DNA of 64,000 bases from Hyphomicrobium sp. (lineage in GTDB: Bacteria > Pseudomonadota > Alphaproteobacteria > Rhizobiales > Hyphomicrobiaceae): assembly GCF_009026145.1 (NCBI RefSeq), contig NZ_WBUE01000007.1, forward strand, positions 62,001 through 126,000, read 5' to 3'. The position numbers and the translations under genes are program-made. The notes under the pieces are model-generated. The model ran no database searches. It was not told the origin of the DNA and saw only the letters and a list, made by a program, of their open reading frames with translations. Positions 36,591-44,598 of this stretch are shown piece after piece; position 1 is the stretch's first letter; every line of letters starts with the position of its first letter.

Positions 36591-37787
36591 ATGACGGGCA
36601 TGGCGTGGGCTGGTCGGCTCGGTATCGTTATCGCGGTCATTATAATTGAGCGCGCATCCCCGGCGCTTGCGTGGTTCTTGGTCGGTTTGTCCGCAATTGG
36701 CGTGATTTGCGTGCTGCCCTACCAGGCACGCTACCTCCCCGCCCCCGTGCTCGAGACAATCGATCGCGCCATGGGCAAGCACGGCCGCAAGGTCGAGCCT
36801 AAGACGCCCACCGTGATCGATGAGACCGAGCTCTCCGACTACTTGAAGTCGCGCGTCATCGGTCAGAACGAGGTGATCGATGCGCTTGCCCGGCGGTTGC
36901 GCCTGCGGTTAGCGGCACGGCGACAGGGCAAGCCAGTGGCGGTCATGTGCTTTGCCGGCGCGCCAGCCGTTGGCAAGACATTTCTCGCCAAGGTTCTGGC
37001 GGAGAAGCTCTATGGAACCGACGCTCACCTGCATATTTTCGAAATGGCCAAGTTTCAGGAAGGCTTCTCGGCTACCGCGCTTTTCGGAGTGCCGGCGGGC
37101 TTCGCGGGTTCAGGCGAGCCGGGGCTCATCTCCCGCGCGTTGCACGATACCCCAAACTCTATTGTCCTGCTCGACGAGTTCGAGAAGGCGAGCCGCGACA
37201 TTCACATGCAGTTCCTTTCCGCCTGGAACGACGGATTCGTCACGGATCTTGGCACCTCGACCAAGTATCCCACGACCGAGACGATCTTCGTTCTGACGAC
37301 CAATGCCGGGGCCGCCCGCATCAAGGAGCTGACGCGCAATTCCGACATCGCACAAGACGACCTCAATAGACTCATCAAGAGCGCCCTTCTCGACGCCGCC
37401 TTCGCCCCCGAGGTCCTTTCCCGCATTGATGATGTCTTTGCTTTCCGCGACCTCGCAGGGCTCGATATCGCACGCGTTGTGGCGCTGGAGATGGAGCGCA
37501 AGACGCATGAATACCAGCTGGAGATTGCCGAGCACGGCATTGATCCGGCGATCCTGATCGATGCCATCGACGATTTTACCGAGACCAAGCCGAAAGGCGG
37601 CGTGCGCGATATCGCACGCGAGATCGAGGACCAGATCGCAGATGGCCTGATTGAGGCCAAAGCTGCGGGCGCGCGCCGGGTGCGCTTCGAGGCCACTGGG
37701 CGCCGCGTGCGCGTCGTCCCTGTTCATGAGGACGATGGGGAAGAAGGCGAGCAGCGGGCGCGCATCGAACGGGCCGCGGTTGGATGA
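36591..37787 (+). CDS. membrane-anchored AAA+ ATPase, ClpB D2-like (paralogue 1)
   Basis: A 398-residue protein: two hydrophobic segments (residues about 8-19 and 25-43) then a single AAA+ module. VIGQNEVIDALARRL resembles the start of ClpA/ClpB D2. Walker A is GAPAVGKT (123-130), Walker B IVLLDE (191-196), sensor 1 lies in FVLTTNAG, and the arginine-finger region is APEVLSRIDDVFAF. A D2-type C-terminal lid (GGVRDIAREIEDQIADG) follows. It lacks the Clp N domain, D1 and middle domain, so it is not a standard Clp. ATG 36591 follows AGAGGAG. Paralogue 2 starts 24 bp downstream. Predicted role: ATP-driven remodelling at the inner membrane. Confidence 0.82.
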   Translation: MTGMAWAGRLGIVIAVIIIERASPALAWFLVGLSAIGVICVLPYQARYLPAPVLETIDRAMGKHGRKVEPKTPTVIDETELSDYLKSRVIGQNEVIDALARRLRLRLAARRQGKPVAVMCFAGAPAVGKTFLAKVLAEKLYGTDAHLHIFEMAKFQEGFSATALFGVPAGFAGSGEPGLISRALHDTPNSIVLLDEFEKASRDIHMQFLSAWNDGFVTDLGTSTKYPTTETIFVLTTNAGAARIKELTRNSDIAQDDLNRLIKSALLDAAFAPEVLSRIDDVFAFRDLAGLDIARVVALEMERKTHEYQLEIAEHGIDPAILIDAIDDFTETKPKGGVRDIAREIEDQIADGLIEAKAAGARRVRFEATGRRVRVVPVHEDDGEEGEQRARIERAAVG

Positions 37788-37811
37788 TCCGCCGCCGACA
37801 GGAGAAGCGTC

Positions 37812-38891
37812 ATGACAGGAGATGCCAAGAAGCCGACCGCGGGGAACAGAGACCCGCTCGCGCGATTATCCAACTTCGATGTTCTCTCCGACAAGTGGGA
37901 GGCCAAGAGCCGCGAGCTTACGCTGATCGATCCGGTGGAGCTGGCAAGCTACCTCAAGTCCAAGGTGATCGGCCAGAACTCGGTGATCGACTCGGTGGTG
38001 ACGCGTCTGCATCGGCGCATGGCCGCCAAGCGGCCGAACAAGCCCATAGCCGTATTCTGCTTTGCCGGCGCGCCAGGCGTGGGCAAGACGTATCTGGCGC
38101 AGGTTCTCGCCGAGAAGATCTACGGCAGCCCCAAGCATCTGCATTACATCGACATGACGAAGTTCGGCAGCGAGGCCTCCTCGTGGACGCTCTTCGGCTC
38201 GGCTGCCGGCCACGTCGGCTCGAGCAGGCCCGGGCTCCTGCCGCGGTATTTACGCGATGTTCCGAACTCAATCGTTCTTCTCGATGAGATCGAGAAGGCA
38301 CATCGCAGCATCCTGACGCAGTTTCTGTCCGCCTGGAACGATGGGTTCATCACCGAGCTCAGCGACGGGTCCAAGCATTCGACCAACGAAGCGATCTTCA
38401 TCATGACAACGAATGCCGGGCGCAGCCGCATCGCGGAGTTAGCTCGCGATCCCAAGATCACACAGGAAGAGCTCAACAAGCTGGCTAAGTCGGCGCTGCA
38501 GGACGCGCAGTTCGCGCCTGAGGTTCTCTCGCGCGTCGATGACGTGTTCGCATTTCGCGAACTCGCCGGCCTCGACATCGCCCGCGTCGTCGCGCTCGAG
38601 ATCGAAAAGGCGACCAAATCCTACAACCTGGAGATCGCCGGCCAGGGCATCGACCCAGAAATTCTTGTGAGCGCGATCGACGAGTTCACGCAGAACAAGC
38701 CAGCAGGCGGCGTGCGCGAGATCGCGCGGCACATCGAGGACAAGATTGCCGACGGCCTGATCGAGGCGCGCAGGAACGGCGCAAATGAGGTGATGTTCGA
38801 AGCCGACGGCAGCGATGTCCGCGTCGTGGCCGTTCCGCCGGCCGAGGCAGAGCAACCCGCCGCATCGGGCAATGAGACGGTGTCGCGCTAA
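37812..38891 (+). CDS. soluble AAA+ ATPase, ClpB D2-like (paralogue 2)
   Basis: A 359-residue cytosolic AAA+ protein closely related to paralogue 1 but without membrane helices. VIGQNSVIDSVVTRL leads to Walker A GAPGVGKT (86-93) and Walker B IVLLDE (154-159). TTNAG, APEVLSRVDDVFAF and GGVREIARHIEDKIADGLIE follow. The stretch QFLSAWNDGF is identical in both, and the lid is nearly so. Both copies keep all ATPase residues, so a mixed ring or sequential action is possible. ATG 37812 follows AGGAG. The TPR gene starts 20 bp downstream, so four genes form one operon. Confidence 0.85.
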   Translation: MTGDAKKPTAGNRDPLARLSNFDVLSDKWEAKSRELTLIDPVELASYLKSKVIGQNSVIDSVVTRLHRRMAAKRPNKPIAVFCFAGAPGVGKTYLAQVLAEKIYGSPKHLHYIDMTKFGSEASSWTLFGSAAGHVGSSRPGLLPRYLRDVPNSIVLLDEIEKAHRSILTQFLSAWNDGFITELSDGSKHSTNEAIFIMTTNAGRSRIAELARDPKITQEELNKLAKSALQDAQFAPEVLSRVDDVFAFRELAGLDIARVVALEIEKATKSYNLEIAGQGIDPEILVSAIDEFTQNKPAGGVREIARHIEDKIADGLIEARRNGANEVMFEADGSDVRVVAVPPAEAEQPAASGNETVSR

Positions 38892-38911
38892 GGCGCGCGA
38901 GGAGCCGGGAC

Positions 38912-41338
38912 ATGACGAGTACGACCCCCACGGGCAAGGGCATGCTGTCGACCGAGGCGGCACGCAAGTCGTTTTTCTCCACGGTCGTCGATCTCTACAA
39001 AAGCGATCTTGCCCTCCGCGGCATGGTCGATTTCGCGGTGATCGGCGCCGTGACCCTGATGTTCATCAACCCACCGCACAGGGTGCAATGGCCGTGGAGC
39101 GACGCAGATACGAAGCAGGATACGATAAGGCCCAAACCCATCACTCCCGGCATAAACCTGCCGGACCGCACCATCCCGACGCCGGGGGGAGGGCCCCAGA
39201 CCACGGTCGGCACGGTCGTCAGCATCCCGTTTATGGACGTGCTGCAGCACCCGCGGCTGGGCATGGACTCCTTGATCGATTTTGACCAAAGCGCCTTTTC
39301 CTCGTCACGCTTGGAGGACCGTCCGCGGCTCGAGGCAGCGCGGCTGGCGATTGCGCGCGCTGACAACGAGGGAGCGATCGAGAAACTGCGCGAGGCCAAT
39401 GGTGACGACGCAAACGTCGCGCTGTTGCGCGGCGCCGCGCTTGTTCTACAGGGCACGGCGGAGGGCAACCGCACGGCAGAGGCGTTGTGGCGGCAGGCCG
39501 TCAATGGAGGCAACACCCAGGCCAAAGCCTTGCTCGGACGGCTGCTCGGAAGCGGCTGGGCAGGCATAACCGCCAACGCCACCGAGGCCCAGAGGCTAAT
39601 CGAGGCGGGAGTGGCGAGCAACGACCGCCAGGCCATGCGCATTGCCGGCCTCGGCTACATGAGCGGTGACTTCGGAACGCTTGATCCGCCTAAAGCCGCC
39701 GACATCTTCAAGCGTGCCGCGGATGCCGGAGATGTCCTGGCGATGGCGCTTTATGCGCGCGTGCTGGCAGACGGTATCGGCGTCGCCTCCCCCGACGGAA
39801 AGCTGGCTGAACAGTACCTGCGCAAGGCCGCCGAGGCCGGGCTGACAGTGGCCCAGTACACGCTCGGCGCTTGGATCATCGATGAGTTCTCGAAAGGGCT
39901 TATCCCAAGTCCGCAAGAGGGCCTGGATTGGCTAAAGAGGGCGTACGAGAAGGGTCACACCATTTATGCCCTCAACAGCTTGGCTGTCTTCCACGGAACC
40001 GCCAAGGCTCCGCCCTGGAAAGACATTCCCCGCGCGATGGACTATGTGCGCCGCTGCTCGGGCTTTGCCGAGCAGGCCTGCCAGAACAATGTCGGCTATG
40101 CGTGGGAGTCGGGCGCCTTCGGCAGCCCCAATCTGCCTGCGGCACGCGCCCACTACGAGATCGCACGGACACTCGACCACCCAACAGCTGCCGGGGAAGT
40201 TAAGAGGCTGGATGCGCAGCTCTCCCAGGCGCAGCGGACGGAGGCACAAGCGATCGAGCAAAAGGTGCGCGCGGCGCTCAAGCCCATTCCACCGAGCATC
40301 CTGCTGCAGTACCCGGAACTGTCTGGGCCACCACCGGAGGCGATCGCACCCGGCATTCCGCTCATCGACGCCCATGTGCAGGACAAAGGCGGGCAAGGTT
40401 CAGGCCCAGTCAGCTCCGACGCCACGCTCGATGCTCTGCGCAGGCGAGCCTATGGCCACATGGAGGCCAAGGACTACGACAGCGCGATCGCCGACTTCAC
40501 CGACATCATCCGCCAGGGCAGCGCGGCCTGGGAAGACTACAACCAGCGCGGCATGGCCCACCATTCGAGGCGTCAACTCGATGACGCGCTCGAAGACTAC
40601 AGCCGTGCCATCTCGCGCAACGGGCAGGCGTATGCCGCCTACTTCAACCGCTCACTCGTCCATCAGGAGAAAGGCGATTTCGACAGCGCGATAACCGACC
40701 TCAACTCCGCGATCAAGGGAGAGGCCTCGAACGCATCGTACTACCTCTCCCGTGGTCACCTAAACTTCAAACGACGAGCTTTCCAAAGTGCCATCCAGGA
40801 CTACGACAAGGTCATAGAGCTGCTTACCAACGACAAGTCGGCGAGCAACGATGACAAGGCGTTTGCCTTCCTGATGCGCGGCAAGGTTCGCGTGCAGGAG
40901 GCGGCTGCGCAGGGCGGCAAGGATGCGTCGATGTTCATGCCCGCGCTTCTCGATCTCGAACAGGCGCTTCTCGCCAAGCCGAATGACGCGGAGGCACACT
41001 TCCAGATCGGCTGGATCGCCGACAGGATCGGCAACTATCGCAAAGCCATTGAGTCCTACACGTTAGCCGTGAAGGAGGATCCTAACCACTCGACGGCCTA
41101 CAACAACCGTGGGGTCATCTACGGGAACCGGGGGCAACGTGATCTGGCGCTCGCCGACTACAACGATGCCATTCGCGCGGACCCGCAAAACCAGCATGCC
41201 TGGGCGAACCGGGCCGCGCTCTTCGCCGGAGCCCGCAATCGCAAGCAAGCCATTGCCGACTATCGCCGCGCACTCGAAATCGACCCCAACCATGAGTATG
41301 CGCGCCACGGCTTGCGCAAGCTGGGCGTCAGGCCCTGA
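38912..41338 (+). CDS. membrane-linked Sel1/TPR repeat protein
   Basis: An 808-residue protein with one weak hydrophobic helix (about 36-53, VDFAVIGAVTLMFINPP). A Pro-rich linker follows, then Sel1-type repeats at about 130-400 (for example AEALWRQAVNGGNTQAKALLG and AADIFKRAADAGDVLAMALYA) and tetratricopeptide repeats from about 500 to the end (AIADYRRALEIDPNHEYARH). TPR/Sel1 arrays are protein-binding scaffolds, so it may gather the AAA+ proteins and the exported partner. ATG 38912 lies 20 bp after paralogue 2. There is no enzymatic motif. The C-terminal repeats probably face the periplasm if the N-terminus is cytosolic, but topology is uncertain. Confidence 0.8.
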   Translation: MTSTTPTGKGMLSTEAARKSFFSTVVDLYKSDLALRGMVDFAVIGAVTLMFINPPHRVQWPWSDADTKQDTIRPKPITPGINLPDRTIPTPGGGPQTTVGTVVSIPFMDVLQHPRLGMDSLIDFDQSAFSSSRLEDRPRLEAARLAIARADNEGAIEKLREANGDDANVALLRGAALVLQGTAEGNRTAEALWRQAVNGGNTQAKALLGRLLGSGWAGITANATEAQRLIEAGVASNDRQAMRIAGLGYMSGDFGTLDPPKAADIFKRAADAGDVLAMALYARVLADGIGVASPDGKLAEQYLRKAAEAGLTVAQYTLGAWIIDEFSKGLIPSPQEGLDWLKRAYEKGHTIYALNSLAVFHGTAKAPPWKDIPRAMDYVRRCSGFAEQACQNNVGYAWESGAFGSPNLPAARAHYEIARTLDHPTAAGEVKRLDAQLSQAQRTEAQAIEQKVRAALKPIPPSILLQYPELSGPPPEAIAPGIPLIDAHVQDKGGQGSGPVSSDATLDALRRRAYGHMEAKDYDSAIADFTDIIRQGSAAWEDYNQRGMAHHSRRQLDDALEDYSRAISRNGQAYAAYFNRSLVHQEKGDFDSAITDLNSAIKGEASNASYYLSRGHLNFKRRAFQSAIQDYDKVIELLTNDKSASNDDKAFAFLMRGKVRVQEAAAQGGKDASMFMPALLDLEQALLAKPNDAEAHFQIGWIADRIGNYRKAIESYTLAVKEDPNHSTAYNNRGVIYGNRGQRDLALADYNDAIRADPQNQHAWANRAALFAGARNRKQAIADYRRALEIDPNHEYARHGLRKLGVRP

Positions 41339-41441
41339 AGAGCTCAAGGGGGACCTGCGGCCGTGGCCCGCAGGGTCGGGAGAGCGTCTCTGGCTCCGGT
41401 CAACCACTTCATGCCGGCGGGCAGGTAATGACGAGGCAAGG

Positions 41442-41469
41442 CGCTAGCCCGCCCGCGGGCGGGCTAGCG
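41442..41469. terminator. 28-bp perfect palindrome between the TPR operon and pqqE
   Basis: Arms CGCTAGCCCGCCCG (41442-41455) and CGGGCGGGCTAGCG (41456-41469) are fully complementary, directly after the pqqE stop (41471-41473). It can end transcription from both sides. There is no T-tract, so rho-independent function is not certain. Confidence 0.6.
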
Positions 41470-41470
41470 A

Positions 41471-42607
41471 TCAATTCAGCGACGCCCCCATGCGCCGGTA
41501 GATGAACGGCGGCGCGGGCTGGTGGGATTCGCGCTCGGCGATAGCTGCAAACTCCGCGTGCCATGGCGACTTGGCACATGCAGGGTCGGCGTTCGCCGCG
41601 TCTCCCGTCATGGTGAGCGCCTGGCAGCGGCAGCCGCCCCAATCGATCTCGCGGCGTTCGCACGAGCGGCACGGCTCCTTCATCCAGCTCGTGCCGCGAA
41701 ACTTCTGGAACGCCTCGCCGTTGAACCAAATGTCCGCCAGCGGCCTGTCGCGCACGCTGTCGATGGCGAGGCCGGGGATCGACTGGCAGGCGTGGCAGGG
41801 CAGCACCTTGCCCGTCGGCGTAATGTCGATGAGGCTGCGGCCCCAGCCGCCCATGCAAGGCTTGGGGCGCACCGCATAGTGGTCGTGGGCGACGACGTCG
41901 AAGACGAGGATGCCCTTGAGGCGGTCCTTGGCCGCGTTGGTGATGTCGACGGACTTCAGGAACTGCTCGCGCGTCGGTATGAGCGCTGCCCGGTTCTTCA
42001 ATGCCCAGGCATAGTATTGCGTATGCGCGACCTCGATGCGCCCGGCGCCGACCTCGACCGCGTAGTCGATCATCGCCGGCAGGTTGTCGATGTTCTGGCG
42101 ATGGATGACGACGTTGAGGGTGAGCGGCAACCCGAGCTCGCCGATCCAGCGCGCCACTTCGCGCTTCTTCTCGGCGCCTCCCTTGTAGGCCGAGATGCGC
42201 TGGGCGTTGGCGGGGTCGACGTCCTGGATGGAGAGCTGGACATGATCGAGCCCCAGCTTCGCCAGGCGCTCCAGCCGCTCGCGGGTCAACGTGACGCCGG
42301 AGGTGATGAGGTTGGTATAAAGACCGGCGGCGACGGCACCCTCGAGGATATCCTCGAGATCCAACCTAAGAGTAGGCTCGCCGCCGGAAAGGTGGAGTTG
42401 CAGTACACCGAGCTCGCCCGCCTGGCGCAGCACGTCCCGCCACTCGTCCGCCGACAGCTCGTTACCGCGCTCCATATCGAGCGGGTTGGAGCAGTAGGGG
42501 CACTGCAGCGGGCAGCGGTAGGTCAGCTCGGCCAGGAGGCCGACCGGCGCCCGCGTGCAGGCGGGCGTCGCGTCCTCGAGGCTATCGAGCGGCTTTAGCT
42601 CGGTCAT
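41471..42607 (-). CDS. pqqE: PqqA peptide cyclase (radical SAM)
   Basis: PqqE uses SAM and iron-sulfur clusters to join the Glu and Tyr side chains of PqqA, the first step of PQQ synthesis. The 378-residue protein has CPLQCPYC (CxxxCxxC) for the radical-SAM cluster and LHLSGGEPTLR. The C-terminal SPASM-type cysteines include KPCMGGWGRSLIDITPTGKV, LPCHACQSIP and CRSCERREIDWGGCRCQA. HTQYYAWALKNRAALIPT is characteristic of PqqE. ATG 42607 lies 10 bp after pqqC. PqqE normally needs the chaperone PqqD, which is absent between pqqC and pqqE and not fused to either. Confidence 0.96.
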   Translation of the reverse strand: MTELKPLDSLEDATPACTRAPVGLLAELTYRCPLQCPYCSNPLDMERGNELSADEWRDVLRQAGELGVLQLHLSGGEPTLRLDLEDILEGAVAAGLYTNLITSGVTLTRERLERLAKLGLDHVQLSIQDVDPANAQRISAYKGGAEKKREVARWIGELGLPLTLNVVIHRQNIDNLPAMIDYAVEVGAGRIEVAHTQYYAWALKNRAALIPTREQFLKSVDITNAAKDRLKGILVFDVVAHDHYAVRPKPCMGGWGRSLIDITPTGKVLPCHACQSIPGLAIDSVRDRPLADIWFNGEAFQKFRGTSWMKEPCRSCERREIDWGGCRCQALTMTGDAANADPACAKSPWHAEFAAIAERESHQPAPPFIYRRMGASLN

Positions 42608-42617
42608 CGCGGAATGC

Positions 42618-43376
42618 TCACTCGGGCCGATAGGCGCCGGGCGGAATCATCCCGTTCACGTAGGCGAGCTGCAGCGCATCGAGCTGCGCCCACAGCACGT
42701 CGCACTTGAAGCGTACGGCGGCAACGCACGCCTCCTGCATGTCGCGCGTGCGGGCGTTGGTCTTGACGAACTCGAGCGCGAACGTCGCATCGCGCGGCGC
42801 CTGGGTGAGACGGCGCTTGAAGTAGGCCATCACGTCGTCGTTGACGAAATTGTAGTTGGCCAGCATGCCGGCGATGCGCTCGCGGTGGATCGCCGGGGCG
42901 AACAGCTCGGTGAGCGAGGAGGCGACGGCGACGACGAGCGGCTGCTCGACGACGAAGCGCACGTAAGATTCGACCGCGAAGCGGGTGGCGGGCAAGGCGC
43001 CGCGCATGCTCGTCACGTATTCGCGCTCCAGCCCGAGGCAGTCGGTGAGCTTCAGCCAGCGCTCGATGCCGCCATGCTCCTCGGGGAGCATGCCGTCATG
43101 ATCGTGAATGCGATGGATCCACTCGCGGCGGAATTCGCGGTCATATACGCGGCTCATCAGGGCTGCGTCCTTTCTCGGCACCGCCTCCTGATAGCAGTAA
43201 CGGTTGAGGGCCCAAGCCGCGACTTGGCCCTTGTTCAGCTTGCCGCCGTGCAACAGCTTATGGAACGCGTGCTTGTCGTGGTAACGCTCCTCGCCCACGG
43301 CGCGGATCTTGGTCTCGAACTCCTGCGGGCTCCAGGGCTGCTCGAGTGTCTCGAACGTTCTGACGAACTCATTCAT
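42618..43376 (-). CDS. pqqC: pyrroloquinoline-quinone synthase
   Basis: PqqC performs the last, oxygen-consuming ring closure and oxidation giving PQQ. The 252-residue helical protein has EERYHDKHAFHKLLHGGKLNK and QVAAWALNRYCYQEAVPRKDA near the start, and NYNFVNDDVMAYFKRRLTQAPRD and KCDVLWAQLDALQLAY near the end, all PqqC-specific. It starts with an ATGA overlap with pqqB (43373-43376), so the two are translationally coupled. There is no PqqD extension; in Methylobacterium extorquens PqqC and PqqD are fused, but here the protein ends at the usual C-terminus PPGAYRPE. Confidence 0.97.
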   Translation of the reverse strand: MNEFVRTFETLEQPWSPQEFETKIRAVGEERYHDKHAFHKLLHGGKLNKGQVAAWALNRYCYQEAVPRKDAALMSRVYDREFRREWIHRIHDHDGMLPEEHGGIERWLKLTDCLGLEREYVTSMRGALPATRFAVESYVRFVVEQPLVVAVASSLTELFAPAIHRERIAGMLANYNFVNDDVMAYFKRRLTQAPRDATFALEFVKTNARTRDMQEACVAAVRFKCDVLWAQLDALQLAYVNGMIPPGAYRPE

Positions 43377-44302
43377 AGGCGAACCTCCATACCGTCGTAG
43401 CCAATTTCCCAGCCGGCGGCCTCGACGGCTCTGCGTTCGGCAGAGTTCGCGTCCAGCACCGGATTTGAGTTGTTGATGTGCACGTAGATCTTGCGTCCGA
43501 CCTCGAGGTCGCCGAAGGCGGAGATCGAGCCCCGCGGCCCCGAGATCGAGACGTGCCCCATCCGCTCTCCCGACTTGTCGAGCAGACCCTGATGGATCAT
43601 CTCGTCGTCGGCATAGAGCGTCCCATCGAAGAAGATCAGCGATGCGCCCTTGAGACGCCGCTCCAGCGCGGGGTCGACCTCGGCGCAGCCGGGCACGTAG
43701 AAGAAGCTCTCGCCGGTTGCCGCGTCGCTGATCTTGAGACCAATGGTATCGCCCGGTTGCGTGCCGAAACCGGGACCCGCGGCGGCATCCTCGAGGTAGA
43801 GCGCGATCTTGCCCGGCACATCGAAGGCCTCGATGGTGAGGCCAAGATCGGTGCCGGCGCCGGCGAGCGGCACGCTGAGGCCAAGCTCGAGCGGGATGCG
43901 CGCGACGATCCCTGCGGCGAGGATGCCGAAGACGGAGTTGGACTTGATCACGTCGAGGACGCGCGGCGTTGCGTAGACGGAGAACGGCTGGGCCTCGCGC
44001 AGATTGATGAGCCCGGCGATGTGATCGACGTCGCCGTTGGTGAGCACGACGGCCTTGATGGGGCTGGCTCGCAGGGCGCCGTTGCCAGGCGTAAACACCG
44101 GGGCCGCCTCGATCTGTTGCCTGAGGTCGGGAGACGCATTGAGCAGGACCCAATCGGCGCCGTTGGCGCTCACGGCGAGCGAGGATTGCGTGCGCGCAAC
44201 AAACCCTGGCTTGCCGCTGCGCACGGAGGCGCAATTGCGGCAATTGCAGTTCCATTGCGGACAACCACCACCGGCACCGGACCCGAGAACGCGAATGATC
44301 AT
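43373..44302 (-). CDS. pqqB: PqqB, metallo-beta-lactamase-fold PQQ biosynthesis protein
   Basis: PqqB has the metallo-hydrolase fold and is thought to hydroxylate the diamino-acid intermediate, though some reports call it dispensable. The 309-residue protein starts MIIRVLGSGAGGGCPQWNCN, the family signature, followed by LTNGDVDHIAGLINLREAQPF and FDGTLYADDEMI. MGHVSISGPRGSI and YVHINNSNPVL near the end complete the site. The ATG at 44302 was chosen as it aligns with family starts; the ATG at 44332 would add ten residues. It lies 87 bp downstream of pqqA, with a hairpin between, and overlaps pqqC by 4 bp. Confidence 0.95.
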   Translation of the reverse strand: MIIRVLGSGAGGGCPQWNCNCRNCASVRSGKPGFVARTQSSLAVSANGADWVLLNASPDLRQQIEAAPVFTPGNGALRASPIKAVVLTNGDVDHIAGLINLREAQPFSVYATPRVLDVIKSNSVFGILAAGIVARIPLELGLSVPLAGAGTDLGLTIEAFDVPGKIALYLEDAAAGPGFGTQPGDTIGLKISDAATGESFFYVPGCAEVDPALERRLKGASLIFFDGTLYADDEMIHQGLLDKSGERMGHVSISGPRGSISAFGDLEVGRKIYVHINNSNPVLDANSAERRAVEAAGWEIGYDGMEVRL

Positions 44303-44335
44303 GGAGTGCACGCCATTTTCACGCCAAGGCAACCC

Positions 44336-44357
44336 TTGCGGCCATCGCGGGCCGCAA
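44336..44357 (-). terminator. hairpin between pqqA and pqqB
   Basis: TTGCGGCC (44336-44343) and GGCCGCAA (44350-44357) form a perfect 8-bp stem with a 6-base loop in the pqqA-pqqB gap. Such hairpins can stop or process the transcript so that much more pqqA than pqqB mRNA is made, which fits the stoichiometric need for the precursor peptide. Confidence 0.6.
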
Positions 44358-44389
44358 CTGCGCTTGGCATGTCTGGGTTGCGGAGGGAG

Positions 44390-44479
44390 TCAGATGGCGC
44401 CGAATTCCGCCGGCAGGTAGCTCGTCACCTCGAGCCCTACTTCCTGCTCACTGACCTGCGGCTTGCTCCAGCTTTTCAT
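44390..44479 (-). CDS. pqqA: PQQ precursor peptide PqqA
   Basis: A 29-residue peptide, MKSWSKPQVSEQEVGLEVTS followed by YLPAEFGAI. Glu 17 and Tyr 21, spaced E-x-x-x-Y, are the residues whose side chains PqqE joins and which become PQQ. The length (22-29 in the family) and basic start fit. It has a strong GGGAGG ribosome site, and an FNR-box lies 61 bp upstream. It leads the pqqA-B-C-E cluster. Confidence 0.95.
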   Translation of the reverse strand: MKSWSKPQVSEQEVGLEVTSYLPAEFGAI

Positions 44480-44533
44480 GGTTCCTCCCATTTCTTGTCT
44501 GGAGGAACTCTGGGCCGATCACTGCGCGCGCGC

Positions 44534-44547
44534 TTGATCCACATCAA
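44534..44547 (-). promoter_or_regulatory. FNR-box upstream of pqqA
   Basis: TTGATCCACATCAA matches the FNR/Anr consensus TTGAT-N4-ATCAA exactly, and the arms extend (GCTTGAT...ATCAAGC). Its centre is about 61 bp before the pqqA ATG, a plausible activator position, and the gene for an FNR-type regulator starts the next unit upstream. Confidence 0.8.
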
Positions 44548-44598
44548 GCGCCCGATCACGCTGCGGTCAAAGGCGTGTGAGCGGAGGCGGCAGGGACA

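Noticed and set aside
36591-38891. Calling the AAA+ pair ClpB or ClpA
   Set aside because: Each has one D2-like module and no Clp N-domain, D1 or middle domain, and one has membrane helices.
41355-41373. Short CTGCGG/CCGCAG hairpin after the TPR gene
   Set aside because: The stem is only six pairs with no T-tract, and the much stronger palindrome at 41442 explains termination better.
41339-41470. Island end with tRNA 3' repeat
   Set aside because: No copy of the tRNA-Glu 3' end was found here or elsewhere in the block.
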